NCBI RefSeq assembly: GCF_020379485.1
Contig: NC_063448.1
Span: 7,525,726 to 7,589,725, forward strand
Direction of reading: 5' to 3'
Length of the DNA stretch: 64,000 nucleotides
Source: Brassica napus
Lineage: Eukaryota > Streptophyta > Magnoliopsida > Brassicales > Brassicaceae
Part shown: piece after piece, positions 46,588-57,611 of the stretch
How positions within the stretch are numbered: position 1 is the stretch's first letter
Layout: each line of letters opens with the position of its first letter
The notes under the pieces: model-generated
Databases searched by the model: none
What the model was told of the DNA's origin: nothing
The model's input: only the letters and a program-made list of their open reading frames with translations
Position numbers and translations under genes: made by a program

Positions 46588-49500
46588 TCACTGAAGGTCT
46601 TTCAGTCTACGCATTCCAATCTGATGCATGAGCTTCCTGAACGTGCAGGCAGGAAGTGATTTGATGAACAGGTCGGCTGAGTTGTCACTGGAACCAACTT
46701 GGACGACTTGGACCTCGTCGGCTTTCTGAAGCTCGTGCGTGAAGAAGAACTTGGTCAGTATGTGCTTCGTCTGGTCTCCTTTGATGTAGCCATCCTTAAG
46801 CTGAGCAATGCAAGCTGCATTGTCCTCATACATCACGGTTGGTGTGTCCTTGCCTTCGGTCATAGTGTTGGGTTCGCGGGTCAACCCGCCCCGACCCGCC
46901 CCGCCCCGCCGCGGATCGAATCATTTTTTCGATTCAAAAACTCGACCCGCATAACCCGCAAACAAAAACTTTTATATCCGCACCCGCCCCGCCAAAATCC
47001 GCGGGTAACCCGCCAAACCCGCGGGTAATATTAATTATATTAAAAATAGTCATTTTAATTAAAAATGATTATTTTCTAACTATATAATAATTATTTTAAT
47101 TAAAAATAATTATTTTTTATTTATATAATAGTTATTTTAAAAAAATACTATTAAAAAAATATATTTATAATTAAAATTATACAGATATTTATTGTTTTTT
47201 ATATATTTTACGAAAAAATGTTTTTTTTTTCAAAAACGTTTTTTTTTTTTTTAATTTGCGGGTTGGCGGGTACCCGCGATTCAAATTCGGCTGACCCGCA
47301 CCCGCCCCGCTCAAAATAATCTCGACCCGCACCCGCACCCGCGATTTAAAAATTTCAAATGGTTCGACCCGCACCCGCCCCGCGGCGGGTCAAACGGAGC
47401 GGGGCCCGCGGGCAATGATTAAAATTTCCAGCTCTATTCGGTCATCTCACAATCAACTCGGATATGGTTGGTCATGGACCGTAACCACACAGAGTCGCGG
47501 CTGGCCTCGTGAATAGCCAAGATTTCCGAATGGTTTGATGAAGTGGTCGTGATTGTCTGCTTCATGGAACACCATGAGATGGCCGTACCACCATGAGTAA
47601 AGACGTAGCCGGTCTGTGATCGAGCATTGCGAGGATTCGAGAGATAACCTGCATCAGCAAAGCCAACTAATCTTTCTTTGTTATGGTTAGTATAAAATAA
47701 ACCCAAGTCTTTCGTTTCTTGCAGGTAACGAAGAATATGTTTAATCCCGTCCTAGTGCCTTTAGGTTGGACAAGAGCTAAATCTAGACAATATATTCACG
47801 GCAAAACATATATCTGGTCGTGTGTGACTAGCCAGATACATCAAAGCTCCTATGGCACTGAGATATGTCACTTCGGGACCAAGGACATCTTCATCGTCCA
47901 TCTTAGGACGGAATGGATCAGTGTCCAGGCCGAGCGACCTCACGACCATGGGGCTAGATAAGGGGTGAGACTCAGTCATGTTAAATCTCTTGAGTATTTT
48001 TTGTGCATATGCCATTTGATGCACAAGGATTCCATCTCTTATGTACTCAAGCTGTAATCCCAAACCGAATTTCGTTTTTCCTAGATCTTTCATCTCGAAT
48101 TCTTTCTTAAGATATTCAACTGTTTGAGAAATCTCTCCAGAGGTTCCTAGGATATTCAAATCATCAACATACACTGCTATGATTACAAAGCCCTGGCCGA
48201 ATTTATTTATAAAGATACAAGGGCTGATCGGATCATTCTTATATCTCTCTTTCACTAAGTACTCACTTAGTCTATTGTACCACATTCGGCCTGATTGTTT
48301 CCATCCATAAAGTGATTTATTCAACTTTATACAGTGTTTTTCTCGAGTACTCGATCTGTTTTTCAACTCTATACTCTCTGGTACTTTCATATAAATCTCA
48401 TTATCCAGTGGCCCATATAATTATGCAGTTACAACATCCATTAATCGCAAGTCTAATTTTTCTCTTATAGCCAGACTTATTAGGAATCGAAAAGTAGTAG
48501 CATCCACCACAGGGGAGTATGTCTCCTCATAATCTATTCCTGGTCTTTGTGAGAATCCTTGTGCAACAAGCTGTGCTTTATATCTAACGACATTACCATG
48601 TTTGTTTCTCTTTCTCACAAAGACCCACTTATGGCCGACTGGTTTAACATCATAAGATGTCCGGACTATTGGTCCAAAGACATCTCTCTTCTTTAAAGAG
48701 TTTAACACTACGTTTATAGCTTCTTTCCATTTGATCCAATCTGATCGTTGAGTGCACTCATAAATAGACGTGGGTTCATGATCCTCATTATCATCCATGA
48801 TTTCAAGTGCTACATTGCATTCAAATATATCATCAATGTCGACATTCTTTCTTTTCCATTGTATCCCAGACAAGACATAGTTTATTGAGATCTCATTATT
48901 ATCAGGACCTTCAGTACCTTGAATCTTGGCATCCCAAGAATCAGTATTAGATACATCAGGGCTGGCCGAATCTAAGCATTCATGATCGGCCGCGATTGCT
49001 ATTAGGGTTTTGGGATCGGCCGCGGCAAAGTCTCGGGATTTAGGAACGGCCACGGTCGTGTCTAGGGTTTTAACAACCTCGGTTTCAATCTCTGCACCTT
49101 TCTTAGTTTTCCGGGGGTTTTTATCTTTGGAACTTATTGGTCTACCACGTTTTAAACATTGTCTAGACTCTGTAGCAACTTGATTGTGTCCCTCTTGAAC
49201 ATCAATTCTTATTTGTGCATTAGCAGCTGGTATATATGACTTAGCCACTCTTTTCGGGTCAGCAAAGGAATCTGGCAATTGATTAGCTAGCTTTTGTAAA
49301 TGTATAATCTTTTGGACATCTAAATCACACTCTTGAGTCCGAGGATCTTGCCAAGATAAGGATGTTTGATTTCATGTAATTTCTTTTACCATTTTACTGC
49401 TATCTCCCCCTAATGTTGGATGTTCGGATTCATCAAAGTGACAATCCGCATACATGGCCTTAAATAAATCATCCGTACTTGGCTCAAGGTATTTTATAAT

Positions 49501-49947
49501 CGTGGGAGAATCATATCCAACATATATCTTCATCCTCCTTTGAGGTCCCATCTTTGTTCTCTGTGGTGGTGCAATTGGCACATAGACGGCACAGCCAAAT
49601 GTTTTAAGATGAGATATGTTTGGCTCATGACCCGTAAGCAATTGTAATGGGGAATATCTATGTTCACTAGACGGTCTTATACGAATCAGTTCAGCCGCTT
49701 GCAAGACCGCGTGTCCCCAAGCTGTGGCCGGAAGCTTAGACCTCATAAGCAATGGTCTAGCTATTAGCTGAATTCGTTTTATGAATGATTCGGCCAAGCC
49801 GTTCTGTGTATGTACATGTGCCACGGAGTGTTCCACACTTACCCCCATGGACATACAGTAATCATTAAACGCTTGGGATGTGAACTCACCAGCATTGGTC
49901 TCTATCATTCTGACCTTAGCATAGTAAAAGGTCAGTAGAGAGCGCAT
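46588..49947 (-). pseudogene. Copia 2 pol remnant
   Basis: Integrase C-terminal half (49947-49372: NAGEFTSQAFNDYCMSMGVS, HTQNGLAESFIKRIQ), linker and start of reverse transcriptase (49278-48421: KAQLVAQGFSQRPGIDYEET), then after a stop the RT core (48390-47761: SLYGWKQSGRMWYNRLSEYL, VYVDDLNILGT) and RNase H (47706-47434: GFADAGYLSNPRNARSQTGY). The hAT insertion at 46863-47436 separates it from the last RNase H block (about 46870-46588: VMYEDNAACIAQLKDGYIKG, ADLFIKSLP). Protease and the integrase zinc finger are missing. Not functional. Confidence 0.92.
46863..47436. mobile_element. Non-autonomous hAT element (574 bp) nested in copia 2
   Basis: Ends TAGTGTTGGG and CCAGCTCTA with a perfect 8-bp duplication TTCGGTCA (46855-46862 and 47437-47444). 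GCGGGT-rich ends and AT-rich core match the element at 17827-18329. It splits the RNase H frame of copia 2, so it is younger than that element. Confidence 0.92.
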
Positions 49948-50254
49948 GTATAGACTCTAGGACTTTCTTATAGCCTTGGCCGATCTCTATGATCTGAAGG
50001 AACTCTTTGTTTTCTTCGCCCTTAGTTTCAATATGAAAGTCATTCATTCAAATGTCTTTAAAGCTCAATAGGCTTCTCTTAGAGCTGGGTGCGTACCCTT
50101 AGGCAACATGATATTAGCCTGGCTGTAGCCCTCTATGAGACTTTAGATATTTTTATATCAAAAACTTTCATTCATTAATAAAATACGTTCAAAGCAATCA
50201 AAACATAGAAAACCCAAAGCAAAGAACACAAAAACATATATGTCGAATTCAACT

Positions 50255-51298
50255 TCATTCTTTTAAACAATCAGACGTTTCATACTCCATGAGATCGTCT
50301 TGTTCATGATTGAAATCATCTTCACCATCTTGATAAGTCATATGAGCTTCATGATTCTTCCCTTTCAATCTCTCTTGGTAATTCTTCCCTTTCAATCTCT
50401 CTTGGTAGAGGTCAACGAGATGTTTAGGAGTACTACATGTCTTATCCCAATGATTATCCATACCACATCTATGGCACACGAATTTGGTCGAGTTTTGTGG
50501 TTTAAATGATGTACCACGGCCTCGGCCATGACCACAACCTTCATAAGAGTTTCCTTGGCCACGACCATATGAGTTGCCTCGGCCTCGACCAAACGAGTTT
50601 CGGCCTAGACCACCACGTCCATGCCATTTTCCACGACCACGGCCGTGTTGGCTATCACTCTGGACATGGTTCGACTCTTTCTTATACTCTACGGCCGCAT
50701 GTGCCTCAGGTAACGGGTTTGTTCCAGGAGGTCTCAATTCACTGTTTCTCATCAACAGTTCATTGTTCTGCTTAGCGAGCAAGAGACAAGAGATCAGATT
50801 AGCATAAGTTGTGAAGCCCTTCTCTCGGTACTGTTGTTGTAACGACACATTGCTTGTGTGGAAGGTGGAAAAGGTTTTCTCAAGCATATCCTTATCCGTT
50901 ATATCCTCACCACACAGTTTCAATTTAGAAACTATCTTAAACAAGGCCGAGTTATACTCGTCCACGGACTTGAAGTCCTGGATTCTGAGATTCCTCCAAT
51001 CATACATAGCCTTTGGTAATAACACCGTTCTCTGGTGATCATATCTCGTTTTCAACTCTGTCCAAAGGTCTAGAGGATTCTCAATAGTCAAATACTGATC
51101 TTTGAGACTCTCAATAAGATGATGATGTATAATTAATATAGCTCCATATCTATCTTTCTCACTTGCATTATTGCCTTCGGTGATACATTCACCGAGTCCC
51201 TTGGATTTTAGGATGATCTTAGCATCAAGTGTCCATTGCAAGTAATTATCTCCAGAGAGATTTAGGGCAGCAAAATCCAAGTTGTTGATTTTCGACAT
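50255..51298 (-). CDS. Copia 2 gag polyprotein
   Basis: Open frame of 347 codons starting MSKINNLDFAALNLSGDNYL, with the gag core (DLWTELKTRYDHQRTVLLPK), a Gly/Arg-rich stretch (GRGRGNSYGRGQGNSYEG) and a zinc knuckle CHRCGMDNHWDKTC. Shortly after, a small tandem duplication YQERLKGKNYQERLKGKN is seen. It would form the particle of the element. Confidence 0.9.
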   Translation of the reverse strand: MSKINNLDFAALNLSGDNYLQWTLDAKIILKSKGLGECITEGNNASEKDRYGAILIIHHHLIESLKDQYLTIENPLDLWTELKTRYDHQRTVLLPKAMYDWRNLRIQDFKSVDEYNSALFKIVSKLKLCGEDITDKDMLEKTFSTFHTSNVSLQQQYREKGFTTYANLISCLLLAKQNNELLMRNSELRPPGTNPLPEAHAAVEYKKESNHVQSDSQHGRGRGKWHGRGGLGRNSFGRGRGNSYGRGQGNSYEGCGHGRGRGTSFKPQNSTKFVCHRCGMDNHWDKTCSTPKHLVDLYQERLKGKNYQERLKGKNHEAHMTYQDGEDDFNHEQDDLMEYETSDCLKE

Positions 51299-51379
51299 CT
51301 GAAATTATATATTTCATTCCTAAGATTTATAATGTTCTGATAATGTATACAAGACAATCAAATATATAATGCAAATTGG

Positions 51380-52430
51380 TCACACGACCAAACGGATATG
51401 ATGCATTTAGTTCATACGATTATGCATGCATGATATGCTAACAAGCCGCACGGCCAAACAATCCGAACATGCATAATGCAAGACAAGCCGCACGGCCAAG
51501 AGTATGAACAATCTTAGCAATCGGTTTCTATATGATCTTAATGCAATCGGTTATTCATCTTTAGCAAGAACGATTCTAAGTGATCATGAAACCTCAATAA
51601 AACAATCAAGCAATGCATCAAGGGGTTTAGTTACGATCAACCTAACGATCATATTCAATGAGATTAATGCAATTATGGTTTCAATATGAACAAGCCGGTC
51701 GGTTTCAAGTTTTAAACAAGATGAGAACTAATCAACTTAGGCGATTTCTATCGCAAGATAACATTCAATTAGTTCATCAATTCAATCAACCAAATTCAAG
51801 TATGAGATTAATCAATCCTAGCAATCGGTTCTATGTGATGATAATCAGATTCAAAACATTCAATCAAGTAAACAATCAAATCAAATTTCTATTAGGGTTG
51901 CATGGTATGCATGCGGCTAGGCTTTAGGGAATTGGGGTTTCGATTTTAATCAAACAATAAGATTCAATTTAGGTTATTAGGGATTGGATCTGTTGCCTTA
52001 GGGTTTGGTTCTTAGGTTTTAGTTTACCTAAACCTCAAGTCGGGTTGAATGGACCACCGAATAGAGAAGAACGCGAGCTGATCGTTGTTGTCGGGTCGCG
52101 AACGGGTTGCTGTCTGTCACGAACAGATTGAAGCTGAGACGAGTCGTGAACGGGAGCAAGCAGCTATCGGGTCGTGAACGTGCTGGCTATCGAACGATAT
52201 CGGGTCGCGTCGAGCAGGCTGAGATCGTGTCTCGCGAACAGGCTGAAGTCGCGAGCTGAGGAACAGACTGAGGTCGCGTGCTGAGATCGGGAACGCCTTG
52301 AGTATGGGGTTTTAGGTTCTCGATCAGATTAGGGTTCGTCGTCGGGTTTAGGGTTTATCGCCGGGATGAGATTAGGGTTTTAGGGTTCGGACTTTAGCTT
52401 AGGGTTTAGAGCGTAATCGTGCTGATAACG
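51380..52430 (-). other. Copia 2 untranslated leader
   Basis: Lies between gag and the right LTR. The gag-proximal part has repeated AAGCCGCACGGCCAA motifs (51440-51500); the LTR-proximal part (52070-52310) has repeated motifs such as GGGTCGCGAACGGG and GAACAGGCTGA. No frame with protein similarity. Confidence 0.6.
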
Positions 52431-52734
52431 TGTTGTAAAACAAGAGAATATAATCTGTATGTTTATATCTTATTCATAAACATAAGGAGTCATTTATATA
52501 TAAGAAATTACACCGTCATAAAATAATGGAAGGACTAGAGAAATAAAATACAAATATGGAAATAGTATAAATCATAAACTAATAAGGAAAAAGGAAACTA
52601 GGGTTTCTCTCTCTCTCCAGTCACCGGCTCTCTCTCTCTAGGGCGTGGCCGTCTCTCTCCCTCTCTAGGTATGTGACGGTTATGGACATCCACGATATGA
52701 TTTATAACTCATGTAATATTTTCAAGATGACAAA

Positions 52735-54500
52735 TGAAAATATTCATGTTTATGCAATTTAGGTTAGTGACCACGTGTTGATATAAATAATAATAAAAAT
52801 GCTGGCAGCTACGTTACATCGGTTACAAGACAAAACACAAAAGTAAGCATTGCAGTCAAATAATACAAAGCTATCGTTATGTAAAGCCACGAGCTAGTGG
52901 CGATAATGAAGCACGTCCCTACAACAGTCTTCTTCTTGCTCTCCACTCTCCTCCTCGCCGTCTCCATCGAGTCTCCACCACCGCCACTGTTTCCCGATGA
53001 AGCTCTACCCACTAAATCCGGTTACCTCCCGGTTAAACCCGCCCCAGGCTCCTCCATGTTCTATGCCTACTACGAAGCCCAAAAGCCAACCACAACTCTC
53101 ACCGACACTCCACTCCTCGTTTGGCTCCAAGGTGGGCCAGGCTGCTCTTCCATGATTGGCAACTTCTACGAGCTTGGCCCTTGGCGAGTAGTTTCACGCG
53201 CCACAGAGCTAGAACCCAACCCCGGCGCTTGGAACCGCCTCTTCGGCTTACTTTTCTTGGATAACCCCATCGGTGTCGGATTCAGCATCGCCGCTTCAAA
53301 ACAAGACATACCAAGTAATCAGAGACAGGTGGCAGAGCAGCTGTACGCAGCTCTCGTGGAATTCACCGAGCAGAACCCAGGTTTTGAACACCGACCGGTT
53401 TACATAACCGGCGAGAGCTACGCCGGGAAGTATGTTCCAGCTATTGGTTACTATATCCTCAAAGAAAAGCCCAATGGGAAGGTTAATCTAAAAGGCCTTG
53501 CCATAGGAAATGGGCTAACCGACCCGGTAACCCAAATCCGGACCCATGCGGTCAACGTCTATTACTCGGGTCTGGTCAACGCGAAACAGAGAGAAGCGCT
53601 CGAGAAAGCTCAAGAGATATCAATATCTCTCGTGAAGGCTCGGAAATGGCGCGAAGCAGCAGATGCTAGACTCGAACTATTGACGCTACTAGGCAACATG
53701 ACAGGACTCGCGACGCTTTACAACACCGCACGGATGATACCGTACAGGACGGACCTGGTGGTGGATCTCATGAACCAGAGGGAGGCAAAACGGGTTTTGG
53801 GAGTGAGCGAAACGATGCGTTTTGAGGAATGCAGCGATGAAGTGGAAGAGGCTTTACGAGGAGACGTGATGAAGAGCGTGAAGTTCATGGTGGAGTACGC
53901 GGTGGAGAGGACCAACGTGTTGTTGTATCAAGGTATGTTAGATCTAAGAGACGGCGTCGTTTCGACTGAGGAGTGGATGAAGAATATGAACTGGTCCGGG
54001 TTGGAGATGTTTTTGACGGCGGAGAGGCGGGTGTGGAAGGATGGTAACGGTGATGTCGCGGGCTACGTACAGAGGTGGGGAAATTTATCACACGTGGCGG
54101 TTTCAGGAGCTGGGCATTTCGTTCCGACAGACAAAGCTGTTAACTCAAGGGATATGATTGAAGCTTGGGTTCTGGGTAAAGGTTTGTTCGGTGCTGAGGA
54201 CGTACATCAGACATTAACGTCAAGCGTTTTAGAGTCCAAGTCCAATAGATTTGATTCTGGAAATTGAGTGAAAAATCTACTGTACTAGTTGAGTTGTGTA
54301 ACACTGAATAAGAGTCTGATTCTAGTTGTTCTTGTAATTTTTCATTGTACGTGCAATTGATCATTATGTTCTTAAAGTATTTACTTTCTTGGATATAGTA
54401 TTTCTCCGGGGCTAATCATTTGCCTGTTATATGAAACTTCATCGAGATTTAATATTAACAAACCAAACGGTGGCTGAAAAAAATAATAAGTAAGTAATAC
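52735..54500 (+). repeat. Downstream copy of the SCPL50 segmental duplication
   Basis: Starts TTCATGTTTATGCAATTTAG, right after the copia 2 target site, and aligns with 21407 onward through the gene and about 200 bp of 3' flank. The match to 24276-24370 continues after the point where the hAT inserted in the other copy. Confidence 0.85.
52906..54267 (+). CDS. SCPL50-like serine carboxypeptidase, intact copy
   Basis: Intronless 453-residue protein starting MKHVPTTVFFLLSTLLLAVS, a clear secretory signal peptide. The S10 carboxypeptidase landmarks are all present: WLQGGPGCSSMIGNFYELGP, NPIGVGFS, ITGESYAGKYVPAIG (nucleophile Ser), YQGMLDLRDG (Asp) and GAGHFVPTDKA (His). Proteins of this branch are secreted or vacuolar; the substrate is unknown, and acyltransferase activity occurs in other branches. 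I chose 52906 because it gives the signal peptide; GTG at 52897 is not a plant start. The next genes, At1g15010-like and QSOX1, fit the Arabidopsis At1g15000 neighbourhood. A second copy with a damaged start lies at 21.6 kb. Confidence 0.93.
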   Translation: MKHVPTTVFFLLSTLLLAVSIESPPPPLFPDEALPTKSGYLPVKPAPGSSMFYAYYEAQKPTTTLTDTPLLVWLQGGPGCSSMIGNFYELGPWRVVSRATELEPNPGAWNRLFGLLFLDNPIGVGFSIAASKQDIPSNQRQVAEQLYAALVEFTEQNPGFEHRPVYITGESYAGKYVPAIGYYILKEKPNGKVNLKGLAIGNGLTDPVTQIRTHAVNVYYSGLVNAKQREALEKAQEISISLVKARKWREAADARLELLTLLGNMTGLATLYNTARMIPYRTDLVVDLMNQREAKRVLGVSETMRFEECSDEVEEALRGDVMKSVKFMVEYAVERTNVLLYQGMLDLRDGVVSTEEWMKNMNWSGLEMFLTAERRVWKDGNGDVAGYVQRWGNLSHVAVSGAGHFVPTDKAVNSRDMIEAWVLGKGLFGAEDVHQTLTSSVLESKSNRFDSGN

Positions 54501-55090
54501 TAAGAACTTAATTTGATTGATTATAAGAAAAAAAAGCATGTTATGGCGATTGGAGGCGGGATTGTGATAAGAGACTCAAAGTGAAGAGTAGAAATTACTC
54601 AACACAAAGAGAGCACATAGAAACCCGTACTATGAAGCCATTTTATCGTTTTAGGGAAAAAGAAGTAAGGGCACCCCGTAGAAAACCTACGAGTATTTCA
54701 GAGCTATTGATCATATATATCTCTCCCCTTTTTAATTTGCTTCATTCCCCGATTCATTTTTTGCGGCAAAAACCATTCAAGCAAACAAAAAAACCAACAA
54801 AAGATTGTGAAAAGCAACTCCGACAGAGAAAAAGACCAACATAAACTGAAGCTCTTTAGTCTCAGCTTAAGATTGGAATCCAAAAGGCGGCTCTGGCTCA
54901 ATTTGTGAAACTTGTAGCTTTTATAGTGCTATAGCCAGTTAGGGCTGACGATAGTCGCTGTCACTGAAGCTGGCTGGGCTTACCTCAAATTGAGTTTGGA
55001 GTTAACTATAAAGCCCATTCAGTTTTATTAGAAAAAAAATATGTAACCACTGTTTGATTGACCTAGTAATACGTTCATCAGACTTATTCT
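54501..55090. other. Intergenic spacer after SCPL50
   Basis: Nothing protein-like with support. An 87-codon frame at 54581-54844 has no recognisable pattern and a low-complexity Lys-rich end. Confidence 0.4.
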
Positions 55091-55094
55091 GGTT

Positions 55095-55790
55095 TCACCC
55101 CTAGGATAAAATCGATAAATTCACCGACCAATAAGATTGTGTTATTTCATATTCGATATTTTTTTAAAAAGTAAACAAAATATTGTCAAATTATATTATT
55201 TTTTAAAAATTAAAAAGTAAAAAAAAAAAAAAAATAGTAATAATTACAAAAAAAAATATTTTTAACGTCGTTAGCAAAACATTAAACCCTAAATCCTAAT
55301 CCCTAAACCCTAAATCCTAAACCCTAAACCCTAAACTCTAGGATAAATCATAAACTCTAGGATAAATCTTAAACTCTAAATCAAAATCACTAAACACTAA
55401 AACACTCAAGGGTTTAGGGTTTAGGATTTAGGATTTAGGGTTTAGAGTTTTAAGGTTTGTTTTTATTTAGAGTTTAGGATTTATCCAAGCGTTTAGAATT
55501 TACCCAAGGGTTTAGAGTTTACCCAAGGGTTTAGGGTTTACCCAAAGGTTTAGGTTTACTCAAGGGTTTAGGGTTTAGGATTTAGGGTTTAGGATTTAGT
55601 GTTTTGCTGACGGCGTTAAAAATATTTTTTTTAATTTTTTTTCTGTAACTGCTATTTTTTTTTTACTTTTTTATATTAAAAACATAATATAATTTGAAAA
55701 TATTTTGTTTCCTTTTTTAAAAGATATCGATTTGAAATAATGAAATTCTATTGGTTGGTGAACCTAAACCTAAAGGTTCCAACAATAACT
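55095..55790. mobile_element. Fold-back element with telomere-like core
   Basis: The outer arms (about 55095-55290 and 55605-55790) are inverted copies: CACCGACCAATAAGATT on the left corresponds to the inverse of CTATTGGTTGGTG on the right, then poly-T/A blocks and TTTTTAACGTCGTTAGCAAAAC against the inverse of GTTTTGCTGACGGCGTT. The core consists of TAAACCCTAAATCC repeats on the left and the inverse on the right, so the whole can form a hairpin of about 700 bp. No coding capacity. The family is not assigned and the target repeat is not settled. Confidence 0.75.
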
Positions 55791-55799
55791 CCGTTCATC

Positions 55800-56253
55800 A
55801 CCCTTTCTCTATTATTTCTGGATCCATTATTTCTTAAATCAATGGCTGCTGCTACCTTAAAAAAATGAGATAAATCTATGATTAATTAATCATAGGAGGC
55901 ACTATCTCGTACGTCAAAAATACATAGAGGTCAATGGTCATATATAATTATTGGTTGATACAATTATGAACTGATATATTTCCAAATTAATACCCATCAT
56001 CTTTTTTAGCTTCATCTGAACTTAATCTGTTTAGTTGTATGCATAGCTAATCTTGAATGTCCGACCGTGTCCTCCAATTTGTAAAAGACGTGTACCTGAT
56101 GAAATCGATAAGTGAAACTGGCAGGAACATGAGGAATGTGGTCCTCTCAATACTACGATTAGGCAACGCGTAAAATCATTTTTATTTCTTAAAGCCAAAG
56201 TAATCTTTGTCCGTTTTATATCAAAACAAAAAAAATTATTCGAAAACTTCCCT
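55800..56253. other. Promoter-side spacer of the At1g15010-like gene
   Basis: No other gene seen. A TATAAATA box (56254-56261) sits 57 bp before the ATG at 56318. Confidence 0.4.
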
Positions 56254-56261
56254 TATAAATA
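56254..56261 (+). promoter_or_regulatory. TATA box of the At1g15010-like gene
   Basis: TATAAATA at the expected distance from a short leader; the ATG follows 57 bp downstream. Confidence 0.5.
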
Positions 56262-56317
56262 ATGTTACTCAATCCGTCAACTTGTCTCCTGAGCAACAAG
56301 AACAAAAAAAAAAAGAA

Positions 56318-56749
56318 ATGGAAGGCACACTGATCTCGTCGTCGCCATTCAGGTTCCACCCTTTGACGACGTCACACAGAATCGCCACCATAACTAAGAG
56401 GAGAAAACAAACCACCGTGTGTTGCGACTACTACTACCAAGGAGGACGAGCGGTGGACGAGAACATGGTGGTCCTTAGGAAACGGATCCATGAGATTAAG
56501 ATGGTTGAACGAAACTACGAACCTCCTTCCCACTGGATGCAGTGGGAGAAGCATTTCTACTGCAGCTACGATGCTACTATCTGTGACGCTCTGTGTATTC
56601 TCCAAACTTTCCTCATGAACTCTCGTCCCAGCGTTGCGTTTGGAACGTTGCTTCTCATCTTTTTCAGCGTTCCCGTCTCAACTGCTTTCTTTGCGTTTCG
56701 CATCTTTGACATTGTTCTTTGGCTTATGAGTTCCATTCACGTAGGATGA
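56318..56749 (+). CDS. Small plant protein of unknown function (At1g15010-like)
   Basis: Single-exon 143-residue protein starting MEGTLISSSPFRFHPLTTSH. The middle part has a charged conserved-looking block VLRKRIHEIKMVERNYEPPS with WMQWEKHFY, the C-terminal third two hydrophobic stretches (SVAFGTLLLIFFSVPVSTAF and FRIFDIVLWLM) that could be membrane segments. I recall Arabidopsis At1g15010 and At2g01300 as proteins of this kind without known function; the position between SCPL50 and QSOX1 agrees. The upstream in-frame ATG at 56207 lies before the TATA box and is unlikely. No lesion visible. Confidence 0.8.
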   Translation: MEGTLISSSPFRFHPLTTSHRIATITKRRKQTTVCCDYYYQGGRAVDENMVVLRKRIHEIKMVERNYEPPSHWMQWEKHFYCSYDATICDALCILQTFLMNSRPSVAFGTLLLIFFSVPVSTAFFAFRIFDIVLWLMSSIHVG

Positions 56750-57611
56750 TCGTGTATAGTGCGTTAATGTGTTGATATTTTCTTGTAGTTTATTGTATCG
56801 GTTCCTAAGATAACAAGAATCCTATTTTGATATGGTTTGGAGAAACAGAGTAGTAAGATATATAAAAGAGAGAAAGATCAAAGAGTGATATATATATGAG
56901 ATCATAGACAATACGGAGACTAGTGTTTCAAGAGAGTTACCAATTGATTTTAGAGGTGGGCACAATTACTCGTTACTCGGCTTATGCTCGTTACTTGGTT
57001 CATACTTGGCTCTTAAAACCGAGTACTAGTCTTGATCAAATCGTGTATCAAGTCATTTATTTTAATTACTCGCAAGTACACGAGTATCAAATACTAAAAT
57101 AAAACAACTATTTGGTGTTGTTGGCTTGTTATCCGTGGCTTGTTACTCGTTTTTACGTTTGAACAATATTTTTAAAAATTGTAATAGAATAACTCGTTTA
57201 TACAAGTAATAAATTAAAACTTAATATAGAAAAAAATTAGAGTTTTTTATTTTATATATTGGATGTGGATGAAAAACATTTTCTAGTTATTTTTAATGTT
57301 ATCCTATATCGATTTAGAACATATCAAAAGTATGAAAATAGTCTTTATAAGAAAAAATTGTTTAGCTTATAATTATAACTAAGTGTTTTTTAAATTCATG
57401 TGTAAAGTTTAAGTAGCTAAAATAAAATAAATAACTTAAAAATAATTATTAAATAACTTATAAGCAGTTTATAAATAACAAGTAGTAACATGAGACAAGT
57501 AACTTGTAAGTATACTATTTTTTAACAAGTACTTGAAAGTGTAAATATTCGTTTTTAACAAACCAAATACAAATTCAAATTTTTATTATTCGAACAAGCC
57601 AAGCCAAGTAC

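Larger units (their letters stand above)
46164..52709 (-). mobile_element. Copia retrotransposon 2, with both LTRs (6546 bp including a nested hAT)
   Basis: LTRs of 279 bp (46164-46442 and 52431-52709) start TGTTGTAAAACAAG; the left ends ATAACA, the right ATAACT. The 5-bp duplication CATGT flanks the element (46159-46163 and 52710-52714). By eye the LTRs differ at more than ten positions (around 5 percent), so this insertion is older than copia 1. The primer-site region is CGTTATCAGCACGATT at the right LTR. Gag is open; pol is broken and lacks protease and the first half of integrase. A 574-bp hAT element is inserted in RNase H. Element 1 and element 2 are related (shared GRPISSKDKNPRK-type linker). 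Confidence 0.96.

Noticed and set aside
50506..50807. Two plus-strand frames rich in His, Arg and Pro
   Set aside because: They are antisense shadows of the Gly/Arg-rich repeat in copia 2 gag.
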